18,364 nucleotides of DNA, from assembly GCA_002784795.1 (NCBI GenBank), contig PFLZ01000063.1:1-18364 (forward strand). The letters run 5' to 3'. This document shows, piece by piece, positions 12,733-18,364 of this stretch. The first letter of the stretch is position 1. Every line of letters begins with the position of its first letter. This DNA is from Candidatus Magasanikbacteria bacterium CG_4_10_14_0_8_um_filter_42_12. GTDB lineage: Bacteria > Patescibacteriota > Patescibacteriia > Magasanikbacterales > UBA922. The position numbers were made by a program, and so were the translations under genes. The notes below the pieces were generated by a model, which was not told the DNA's origin, ran no database searches, and saw nothing but the letters and a program-made list of their open reading frames with translations.

Positions 12733-15700
12733 TTACGTAGGTCTTCGCATGTCAGCTTCATCTTCATCATCCCGATCACCTCTCCCTTTTGTTCTTAATG
12801 CTTCTTCACGCTTTGACGATGCCGCTATCCCCTGTCGTATCTTATCCATAAAATGTTCTTCTACATTCATGGTATTATTATTTTTCTCAATATATTTCAA
12901 TAAATTATTCAAGAAATCACTGTTTTTTCTTCCTTGAATATCCGTTCCTGCAACTTTGATGTTTGCCAACCCTTTGTCAGCATCAAAACGATCTACATGC
13001 TGTGCTTTTGCTGCCATCACATAGTTGAAGGTATCAGCGTTCCCTGCAACCAGCGGAACTAAAACATTTTTTATATAGGCTTCCATTGTACCATGTTTCT
13101 TTAATATGGCTTCTTCACTTTCCCCGATCAATGCAAATTGTCCATCCATTTTAGCGCCATTTCCAAAACCATACCCCGCAATAGCATCTACAGAACGTTC
13201 AGGCATCTGACGGGCAGCCAAGACTGAATTAAGTTCTTCCAATTGACTTTTTGCATATCTTTCGTCAACTTTTTTCAACACACCATTTTCAACATCAGCT
13301 TCTCCGAGACCATGATATTGCCATTTCAACTTTCCTTTAAATTTGCGCGCTTCTGCTGCCATGAGTGTAGCAGCTTCATCCAAAGTTGCTACACGGTATG
13401 CATTCATTTCATTATCCCATTGAAAGTGAGCTCCATATTCTTGATGTCCAACGTTGATTGCTTCACGCTTGAAAAAACTACTTGCTTCCTGCATAAATTC
13501 TGCAGATTGTTGCATTTTATTCTCAAAGTTTTCTGCAGACATGCTTATCAATTGTCCTGCATCACCCAATTTTTTAACAACAGCACTATATGAATCATTT
13601 TTGTCAATAGTTGCGCCACTGTCACCGCTTACATACACGGTTTCTCCTTTTTTCGCAGCTGCAATTTTTTTCTGTATTGTTTCGTGATCACGCATATAAT
13701 CTGTGTCACCGGCCGTTACCATGAGTTGCTGTACCTTTGACACACGTGCAAAATCAGATGTTTTTGTATATTTTCCGGTTGTTTCGTCTTCGTTGATAAT
13801 ACCCAGTTGACCTACAAAAATATCTCTCAAATTATTGAGCTGTTCCATTTTGTCTTTATCATCTTTAAATTCACCATTTTTTGCCTTTTGAAGATCCGTA
13901 GCAACCTGTGAAATGACATCATCAAACCATCCATTCTTTCCCACATGCATCGCCGTTCCCATCATAAATGCGCGTTGTTGTCGAGTCAGTGTCCCTTTCT
14001 TTTTTGCGAGTAATAGATGTGCCAACTGACTAGACGCAAATGAGGCCGCGTCTCCTGCTTCTTGTGTTTTCAAATCACTGGCAACACTCTCTGCCCAAGG
14101 GACAAGTGTGGTAGAAGGAGTGGATACACCATAATTTGGCATTTCGACTGAATACGCCTTTGCTGTTTCACCAAGCATAGTCTCGTACATCGTACGATTT
14201 TTCTTTGTTTGCTCCAGTTTCTGTGTATTCTGTGCAGCCTGTGCATAGGAATTTTTGCTTAATTCTCTATCCAATTCTGCCACAAGTGCTTCTCCTCCTT
14301 TTTGTGCACCTGCTTTTATTCTTTTTTCCAACAAATCAGCAGCCTTTTCTAGTTGTTTTGCAATTTTATTATTTTTGAACACTTCAGCAGCGGCCTTTGA
14401 GCTTGCCTCCAGTTGATCTGCAGCATCTTGCAAGATCATAGAAACCTCTCCAAATGTTGACTTTTGGAATGTCTCTGCAAGCTGTGCCTCTTGACTTCGT
14501 TTTTCGGCTTCCTTTCGATCTCCTCCTACGGTTTTTGCCTGCATACGTATACGCTCTGCAATTGCTTGACGAGCTTTTGCATCTCCCTCCACTTCTACCC
14601 CTTTTACATATTTCCCAGTCGCGATATCATCAGCCAATTGGAAAATCTTTTTCTCAGACGCTGTCGCGAGATCTTTAGCCTCCTTCGTGGTTGCAAATCC
14701 AGCTTCGGCTTTTTGAAAACGATCTCTATTTTCAGTTGCAATTCTATCTTCCTTAAGTTTCGCAGCGCGTGTTGCAACATCACCAGTATCTTTAATAACT
14801 TTTGCTCTCAAAGCCTGTGCTTCGTCTGTTTGTGTATATGTATCAACCAATCCTTTACGTTCATTACGGGCACCAGTCAATGCTGTCTGTGCAGTTTCTG
14901 AAGCAAGTTTTAATTTTGATAAATCTGTATCTGCTGCCATTTTTTCGTCTATCATGCCACTTAATGAACCACCCTCTATAGGTGATATTTCTCTTTTTTT
15001 CATTAACTCAGCAATAGCCTCATTCTGAGAAACTCCACTAGCAGCCATATATGCTTCCACCTTTTTCTGAGAATTTTTGTCAAATTCATCAATATCTTTT
15101 TCTCCAAGATTACCTGCAACAGTATCAACAGCAGACTCAAAAGCCTCTTTCTTTGCTTCTTCATAAGAGTCAGTTAACGTCTTCAGAGCAGTAGTCAATT
15201 CTTCAATTCTGGTTCTTAAGCCAGAACCTTCTGTCTCGTCAAATTTAGCCTCAACAACATCTTTTACATCACTCTCAAGACTATCATTTGCTTGTTTTTG
15301 CAAATCAGCATCCTTTATATTTGCTTTTGCCCATGCCTCTCCCACATCAGCAAGCTCTTCTTTATTTTCTTTTTTATTTCGGAACTCATTTATAGCTTCT
15401 TCTTTTTCTTTTTTGAGTTCATCAACTACACCGCTATCCTTCACAGCCTTATTTGCAATTTTTGCCTGTTCTGCTGCAACACCTGCTTTTCTTCCACGTT
15501 TTGATTCTGCTTTTTCAGCCTTAATAACATCCTCTTCGGCTTCGAGTTTATATCTCTTTTTCTTCCATGCCTCGATACCAAACCCAAATTTCTTTCCAAC
15601 CCTGTCAAGTGTTCCAATATTTTCTTTTCGACTAATAGTATCGATAATATTCTCATCAGTCATCTTGCTATTTCTATCAAGTTCTTCATTCAATTTTTGA

Positions 15701-17022
15701 CGACGCAATTCCCCCATTCTTCCAATAAACGGAATTTTTCGGACGACTGGCATTGTAGCTCGCGCGATATTTATTCGCTTCTTCATCCTATCGCCCCATT
15801 CACGTGCTGGCTGCGCGAGTATTTCATCTCCCTTCTTCTTTGCATATCTCCCCACGGCACGTCCTGCAGCAACCCCCGTCGCAATCGTTGCGACATTCTT
15901 TACAAATCCAGTCGCGCTCGACGTCAGACCGCCGGCTACTACTCCGAGATTTCGGACAGTCTTCAGACCGATGATAAGGAAGACTGTTGTTATCAAAAAG
16001 CTCGCAAGGTTTTCCCAACTCGTCGCTTCTGAAATACTCAATTTTTTCTGTCCATCCTTCACTTGTGCACCGCTTTCTATGACACTTGTCGCTTCTGCTC
16101 CGGCACTGCCAAAATCGAGTTGTGGCACAGAACTATTCAGTGTTGCAAAAGCAAGCCAGAGGAAAAAGACCATGACTGGTGCGACGATGACATGATTGGT
16201 AAATTCGCTCCACCATTCCTGCGCATATTTTTGTGTCTGCGGAATGACTTGGAAAATATAAGCAAGTGGAGACAGGATAATCAATACCCACAAAATCACC
16301 ATTCGTGCTGCCATGACAATTGCAAATGCCCCCATTGTTGCCATCATAATCGCGGCTAGCAAGAATGACGCCACAGACGCAGCAAACGCTTCTATTTTAA
16401 GATCGCCGCCATCCCCAAACTTGTCTGCTCCGGTAATTTTGTACACTGCGTCTATATTGAACAGCTGAATAATATTCCCTCCAGCTGTCGCTGATATCGC
16501 ATTGACAAAGGTAATTGTAAACACATGCGCCACATCGATGATGAGCTGCGCGATCATGTTGGAAAAATTGATAAAGACAGCAGCGAAAAGGAGTTTGATC
16601 AGGGTCTTTTTCCATTCATACTGCTCTAGGCCTAGGATCGTCCCAAAGGCGATGACCAGAAGCAAGACCACAAAGAACATGTTCGCAACATCACGGACCA
16701 GGAACCACCCTATCTTTACCGTAGGGGTGTCAATAAAATTGTTGTACGAAGCAACTTCTATGAAAAACTTGAGAGCAAAAATCGTAATACCGATGAACAA
16801 TCGTGCAAGAACAAACATGATCCAACTGAACGCAACCAAGATCCCATTGAGAATATCCGTAAAAATTCCTTCTGCATGCGTCGGTGCAGCTATCGCAAAT
16901 ATACCAATACTCACGAGTGCAAATACTACCGGTAATACAAAAAACTTCTTTCGTCCTGTCGGGAGAAGTTTTTTACATAGCGCAAAAAATGCTCGATTGT
17001 AGTGTGTTATCCGTGCAAGCAT
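12733..17022 (-). CDS. Giant TrbL/VirB6-like polytopic membrane protein with long coiled-coil tail
   Basis: 1429 residues from the ATG at 17022. A first hydrophobic segment ends in AAPTHA (about 42-50), perhaps a cleaved signal. Around six further membrane segments lie up to about residue 390, including VANMFFVVLLLVIAFGTILGL, FAIVMAARMVILWVLIILSP and HVIVAPVMVFFLWLAFATL; this core resembles TrbL/VirB6, the T4SS channel subunit. The remaining 1040 residues are charged, Lys/Glu/Ala-rich and probably coiled-coil, far beyond the usual 300-500 residues of VirB6. The tail ends TKGRGDRDDEDEADMRRPT. The frame is open to an ATG at 17121, but the promoter at 17045-17053 and the heptamer array lie inside that extension, so 17022 is the credible start. 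First gene of the row. Confidence 0.85.
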   Translation of the reverse strand: MLARITHYNRAFFALCKKLLPTGRKKFFVLPVVFALVSIGIFAIAAPTHAEGIFTDILNGILVAFSWIMFVLARLFIGITIFALKFFIEVASYNNFIDTPTVKIGWFLVRDVANMFFVVLLLVIAFGTILGLEQYEWKKTLIKLLFAAVFINFSNMIAQLIIDVAHVFTITFVNAISATAGGNIIQLFNIDAVYKITGADKFGDGGDLKIEAFAASVASFLLAAIMMATMGAFAIVMAARMVILWVLIILSPLAYIFQVIPQTQKYAQEWWSEFTNHVIVAPVMVFFLWLAFATLNSSVPQLDFGSAGAEATSVIESGAQVKDGQKKLSISEATSWENLASFLITTVFLIIGLKTVRNLGVVAGGLTSSATGFVKNVATIATGVAAGRAVGRYAKKKGDEILAQPAREWGDRMKKRINIARATMPVVRKIPFIGRMGELRRQKLNEELDRNSKMTDENIIDTISRKENIGTLDRVGKKFGFGIEAWKKKRYKLEAEEDVIKAEKAESKRGRKAGVAAEQAKIANKAVKDSGVVDELKKEKEEAINEFRNKKENKEELADVGEAWAKANIKDADLQKQANDSLESDVKDVVEAKFDETEGSGLRTRIEELTTALKTLTDSYEEAKKEAFESAVDTVAGNLGEKDIDEFDKNSQKKVEAYMAASGVSQNEAIAELMKKREISPIEGGSLSGMIDEKMAADTDLSKLKLASETAQTALTGARNERKGLVDTYTQTDEAQALRAKVIKDTGDVATRAAKLKEDRIATENRDRFQKAEAGFATTKEAKDLATASEKKIFQLADDIATGKYVKGVEVEGDAKARQAIAERIRMQAKTVGGDRKEAEKRSQEAQLAETFQKSTFGEVSMILQDAADQLEASSKAAAEVFKNNKIAKQLEKAADLLEKRIKAGAQKGGEALVAELDRELSKNSYAQAAQNTQKLEQTKKNRTMYETMLGETAKAYSVEMPNYGVSTPSTTLVPWAESVASDLKTQEAGDAASFASSQLAHLLLAKKKGTLTRQQRAFMMGTAMHVGKNGWFDDVISQVATDLQKAKNGEFKDDKDKMEQLNNLRDIFVGQLGIINEDETTGKYTKTSDFARVSKVQQLMVTAGDTDYMRDHETIQKKIAAAKKGETVYVSGDSGATIDKNDSYSAVVKKLGDAGQLISMSAENFENKMQQSAEFMQEASSFFKREAINVGHQEYGAHFQWDNEMNAYRVATLDEAATLMAAEARKFKGKLKWQYHGLGEADVENGVLKKVDERYAKSQLEELNSVLAARQMPERSVDAIAGYGFGNGAKMDGQFALIGESEEAILKKHGTMEAYIKNVLVPLVAGNADTFNYVMAAKAQHVDRFDADKGLANIKVAGTDIQGRKNSDFLNNLLKYIEKNNNTMNVEEHFMDKIRQGIAASSKREEALRTKGRGDRDDEDEADMRRPT

Positions 17023-17044
17023 GGAACAGGATAAATATATAGAG

Positions 17045-17053
17045 AGTATATCA
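17045..17053 (-). promoter_or_regulatory. Extended -10 promoter of the T4SS-like gene row
   Basis: TGaTATACT on the minus strand (-10 TATACT at 17050-17045). Transcription would start near 17038, 16 nt before the ATG at 17022. No clear -35. The same TGaTATACT occurs before the TraC-like gene and at 17410-17418. Confidence 0.55.
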
Positions 17054-17093
17054 TATATTTTGACTTGCGTAGAGGGAAATGGGGACAGATTTA

Positions 17094-17281
17094 ATAACAC
17101 GTAACATGGAACACATAGCACGTAACAATCTTGCTATGTACGGCCGGACACCTCGCAAAGAAAGATTGCGCTTCGTTATACCACAGGCATCAGTGTTCCC
17201 TGAAGATTATGTGCTTGCCAACAAACACGGTGTGTTACGTGTTACGTGCTACGTGATTCGTGAATAAGTGCTACGTGCTAT
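17094..17281. repeat. Heptamer-bounded element 3
   Basis: Left array 17094-17128 has five units (ATAACAC, GTAACAT, GGAACAC, ATAGCAC, GTAACAA). Right array 17232-17281 has seven units in the opposite sense (GTGTTAC twice, GTGCTAC, GTGATTC, GTGAATAA, GTGCTAC, GTGCTAT), one of them 8 bp. The 103-bp interior (17129-17231) has no gene and only a small hairpin CGCAA/TTGCG. A 62-codon plus-strand frame through it is repeat-derived. Confidence 0.8.
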
Positions 17282-17302
17282 AAGTTATCCTCACAAATTC
17301 CA

Positions 17303-17331
17303 TTGACTTCAAGACTTTTTTATGGTATATT
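17303..17331 (+). promoter_or_regulatory. Strong sigma-70 promoter for small RNA 1
   Basis: TTGACT (17303-17308), a spacer of exactly 17 nt, and TATATT (17326-17331) preceded by TG (extended -10). The expected start is 17338, which is the first base of the 13-nt inverted repeat described for RNA 1. Confidence 0.72.
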
Positions 17332-17337
17332 TTTTAC

Positions 17338-17408
17338 ATGATAAGCCAGGTTGCAGAAATACCGTTTGCACCTACTCTAGAGTCCCGTTTTCGGGGTTCT
17401 TTTTTTTT
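17338..17408 (+). ncRNA. Predicted small RNA 1 (about 71 nt), complementary to RNA 2
   Basis: It runs from the predicted start to the end of a strong intrinsic terminator. The 5' end ATGATAAGCCAGG (17338-17350) is exactly complementary to 17459-17471 in RNA 2; with one G-U pair the pairing extends to 17 nt (17338-17354 with 17455-17471). A small hairpin AGGT(t)GCA/TGCACCT (17348-17373) partly competes. There is no open reading frame with a sensible start. I do not recognise an RNA family. It could act on RNA 2 as an antisense, or be the leader of one longer RNA with an early terminator. Confidence 0.55.
17379..17408 (+). terminator. Intrinsic terminator of RNA 1
   Basis: A 9-bp stem (AGAGTCCCG with CGGGGTTCT, two G-U pairs) with loop TTTT, followed directly by nine T (17400-17408). 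Confidence 0.82.
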
Positions 17409-17409
17409 A

Positions 17410-17418
17410 TGATATACT
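17410..17418 (+). promoter_or_regulatory. Extended -10 promoter for RNA 2
   Basis: TGaTATACT (-10 at 17413-17418) directly after the terminator T-tract. The -35 region falls in the terminator hairpin and is poor (TTCGGG). Expected start 17424-17425, exactly at the base of the RNA 2 closing stem. Confidence 0.5.
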
Positions 17419-17424
17419 TTTTGC

Positions 17425-17510
17425 GGTGGATATGAGGATGAGCGCGGGGGTTCCGCAGCCTGGCTTATCATCTAGGTTTCTGGGGTTCAACTCCCCCTCA
17501 CTCCACCACC
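17425..17510 (+). ncRNA. Predicted tRNA-like structured RNA 2 (about 86 nt)
   Basis: It folds as a cloverleaf. The closing stem is GGTGGA (17425-17430) with TCCACC (17503-17508). Three hairpins follow: GCGG-GGGTT-CCGC (17444-17456); CCTGG-CTTATCAT-CTAGG (17459-17476); and a T-arm-like GGGG-TTCAACT-CCCC (17482-17496). The 3' part (T-arm, then TCACTCC, then ACCA) is just what a tRNA or tmRNA end looks like. However, the matching 5' acceptor strand GGAGTGA is missing, the anticodon-like loop has 8 nt, and the D-arm region is wrong. So it is not a working canonical tRNA. The 8-nt loop and its 5' stem are the target of RNA 1. No tmRNA tag frame or 5' domain is present upstream. Confidence 0.5.
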
Positions 17511-17547
17511 AAAGAGACTCTGTAATATGCAGGGTCTCTTTTGTTAC
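17511..17547 (+). terminator. Intrinsic terminator of RNA 2
   Basis: A 12-bp stem (AAAGAGACTCTG with CAGGGTCTCTTT, one G-U) with loop TAATATG, followed by TTTTGTT. It follows the RNA 2 3' end immediately and runs into the next heptamer array. Confidence 0.72.
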
Positions 17548-17750
17548 ATGCTATCTGTCACGAAATACATAACACATAGCACGCAACACTTATTCACGAA
17601 ACACGTAGCACATAACACGTAACAAGGTGAAACTAAGGAGTTTGGGAAAAAATTCAATGTATACCATCGCATACCCAAGATCTGTGTTCTTTTTGTATTC
17701 CTATCTCACTACAACGTGTTACGTGTTATGTGCTACGTGTTCCGTGATTT
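17541..17750. repeat. Heptamer-bounded element 4
   Basis: The left array is twelve units at 17541-17625; the first three (TTGTTAC, ATGCTAT, CTGTCAC) point the other way, and the rest (GAAATAC, ATAACAC, ATAGCAC, GCAACAC, TTATTCAC, GAAACAC, GTAGCAC, ATAACAC, GTAACAA) in the left-array sense. The right array 17716-17750 is GTGTTAC, GTGTTAT, GTGCTAC, GTGTTCC, GTGATTT. The interior (17626-17715) holds nothing I recognise. Part of the left array (17576-17625) is a 90% inverted copy of 17232-17281, including the odd 8-bp unit. Confidence 0.78.
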
Positions 17751-17765
17751 TTCCCCCTTGACACC

Positions 17766-17794
17766 TTGACAAATCTTGTTTTTTACGCTAAGCT
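17766..17794 (+). promoter_or_regulatory. Promoter upstream of the lipoprotein gene
   Basis: TTGACA (17766-17771), 17-nt spacer, TAAGCT (17789-17794). A second TTGACA lies at 17758-17763. The start near 17801 would give a leader of about 260 nt before the lipoprotein ATG. Confidence 0.55.
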
Positions 17795-17800
17795 AACTTT

Positions 17801-18059
17801 GGAGGAATGTTTCTCTTTTTAGGGAGATACTCTTCCCGTTCTTTTTCAAGCGTGTCTGTTGACTATGCCTCACGGTATGGCAAAAGATACAACATATGGT
17901 GTGTGAGAAGCACAAATACACATGGCATACTCCTTTCGAAGGATTGGGTTCTGAGAACTGGTGACTACCGCGTCATCAACTGTCAGGACTCAAGCCTTCC
18001 CAACTTCTTCCGGCTCGCCGGAATCACCGTCTCGCTCAGCGAGGCAAGGAACGACCGCC
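17801..18059 (+). other. Long leader before the lipoprotein gene, no confident gene
   Basis: The stretch starts AT-rich and becomes GC-rich after about 17950. It holds a compact hairpin TTCCGG-CTCG-CCGGAA (18008-18023). GGAGGA abuts an ATG at 17807 whose frame runs 115 codons, but it crosses into the lipoprotein gene in another frame and its later residues look like an off-frame reading of GC-rich coding DNA. No known riboswitch recognised. Confidence 0.4.
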
Positions 18060-18364
18060 ATGACAAAGCAGCGTACCATCTTCGCCGCCATCCTGGCGGC
18101 TCTCCTGATGTTCGGGTGCGACACAGCATCCACCCCCACCAACACCCAGACTGACACGGTCGTCGCGGACGCCGGCCCCAAAGCCGACAATCCCGACCAG
18201 CTCCCCGTCCAGGTCGAGACCACTCTCGTGATCTCGCTCCAGTACCCGATCATCGACGGTGATCTGCAGATCGCGATCTACCCGGTCGGTACATCGCCGA
18301 CAAAGGTCAGCTGGACGACCGTGACTGAGGGGAACACTTCCTTCGTCATCGACGTCTTCGTCGG
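18060..18364 (+). CDS. Putative lipoprotein (3' end cut by the window)
   Basis: 101 codons visible, open to the window end. The start has a good Shine-Dalgarno (AAGGA, 18046-18050, 9 nt spacing). A lipoprotein signal peptide follows: basic MTKQR, hydrophobic IFAAILAALLMF, then a lipobox-like MFGC with Cys20. Next comes a Thr/Asp/Pro-rich spacer to about residue 50 and then beta-type sequence (TTLVISLQYPIIDGDLQIAIYPVG). I do not recognise the mature domain. By my count about 85 of 101 codons end in G or C, unlike all other genes here, and it has the only convincing Shine-Dalgarno in the window. Confidence 0.78.
   Translation, partial: MTKQRTIFAAILAALLMFGCDTASTPTNTQTDTVVADAGPKADNPDQLPVQVETTLVISLQYPIIDGDLQIAIYPVGTSPTKVSWTTVTEGNTSFVIDVFV

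Noticed and set aside
13243-16359. Many plus-strand frames of 60-145 codons opposite the TrbL-like gene
   Set aside because: They are mirror frames of a Lys/Glu/Ala-rich coding sequence (giving Phe/Cys/Ser-rich text) without ribosome sites or family features.
17023-17121. Longer N-terminus of the TrbL-like protein
   Set aside because: It would start in a heptamer array upstream of the likely promoter at 17045-17053.
17079-17267. 62-codon plus-strand frame
   Set aside because: It begins and ends in heptamer arrays (VLRVTCYVIRE is translated repeat) and has no ribosome site.
17425-17510. Canonical tRNA or tmRNA 3' end
   Set aside because: The T-arm and ACCA fit, but no GGAGTGA acceptor strand, no 7-nt anticodon loop, and no tmRNA 5' domain or tag frame is present within the window. 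Kept only as tRNA-like.
17541-17625. CRISPR array
   Set aside because: The units are 7 bp without spacers, and no cas genes are present.
17807-18154. 115-codon plus-strand frame with GGAGGA before the ATG
   Set aside because: The site is directly against the ATG, the frame overlaps the better-supported lipoprotein gene in another register, and the C-terminal part reads like off-frame GC-rich DNA.

Overview
The window looks like a piece of a Patescibacteria (Candidate Phyla Radiation) genome. This is inferred from the gene set: a compact locus resembling a type IV secretion system (T4SS), with VirB4, PrgI, a separate TraC-like N-terminal protein and a giant TrbL/VirB6-like protein; ComF; a VanW-family protein; an ArnT-like and a DPM-like glycosyltransferase; few Shine-Dalgarno sites; and many short degenerate repeats between genes. 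Stop codons fit the standard bacterial code. I could not run a phylogenetic search.

Layout. 1-4243 (minus strand): a VanW-family protein cut by the window edge, an Hsp20 chaperone, and two lipid-linked-sugar glycosyltransferases. 4244-5120 (plus strand): a serine tRNA cluster with its own promoter and terminator. It holds tRNA-Ser(UGA), tRNA-Ser(GCU) and an unusual tRNA-Ser with anticodon ACU, mixed with broken tRNA copies carrying palindromic inserts. 17022 down to 5121 (minus strand): TrbL/VirB6-like polytopic protein with a coiled-coil tail of about 1000 residues, two unrecognised soluble proteins, PrgI, TraC-like protein, VirB4 ATPase, a one-pass VirB8-like protein, and ComF. No relaxase or coupling protein is present, so this reads as a cell-envelope DNA- or protein-transport machine rather than a conjugative element. 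ComF at the end hints at a link to DNA uptake.

17023-18059 has no convincing protein gene. It holds heptamer-repeat elements and a compact RNA locus: a strong promoter, a 71-nt RNA with an intrinsic terminator, then a second extended -10 promoter, a tRNA-like cloverleaf RNA and another terminator. The 5' end of the first RNA can pair over 17 nt with the anticodon-like loop of the second. From 18060 a GC-rich lipoprotein gene runs off the right edge; its composition does not match the rest.

The most striking structure is a set of four elements of about 160-190 bp. Each is bounded by inverted arrays of a degenerate 7-bp unit (GTGYTAC; reverse complement GTARCAC) around an unrelated interior that is often palindromic. 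Two fill gaps inside the T4SS-like gene row so tightly that they touch stop and start codons. Other heptamer arrays and a TCCCGC...GCGGGA palindrome sit in frame inside a coding sequence, and the same palindrome type sits in broken tRNA copies.
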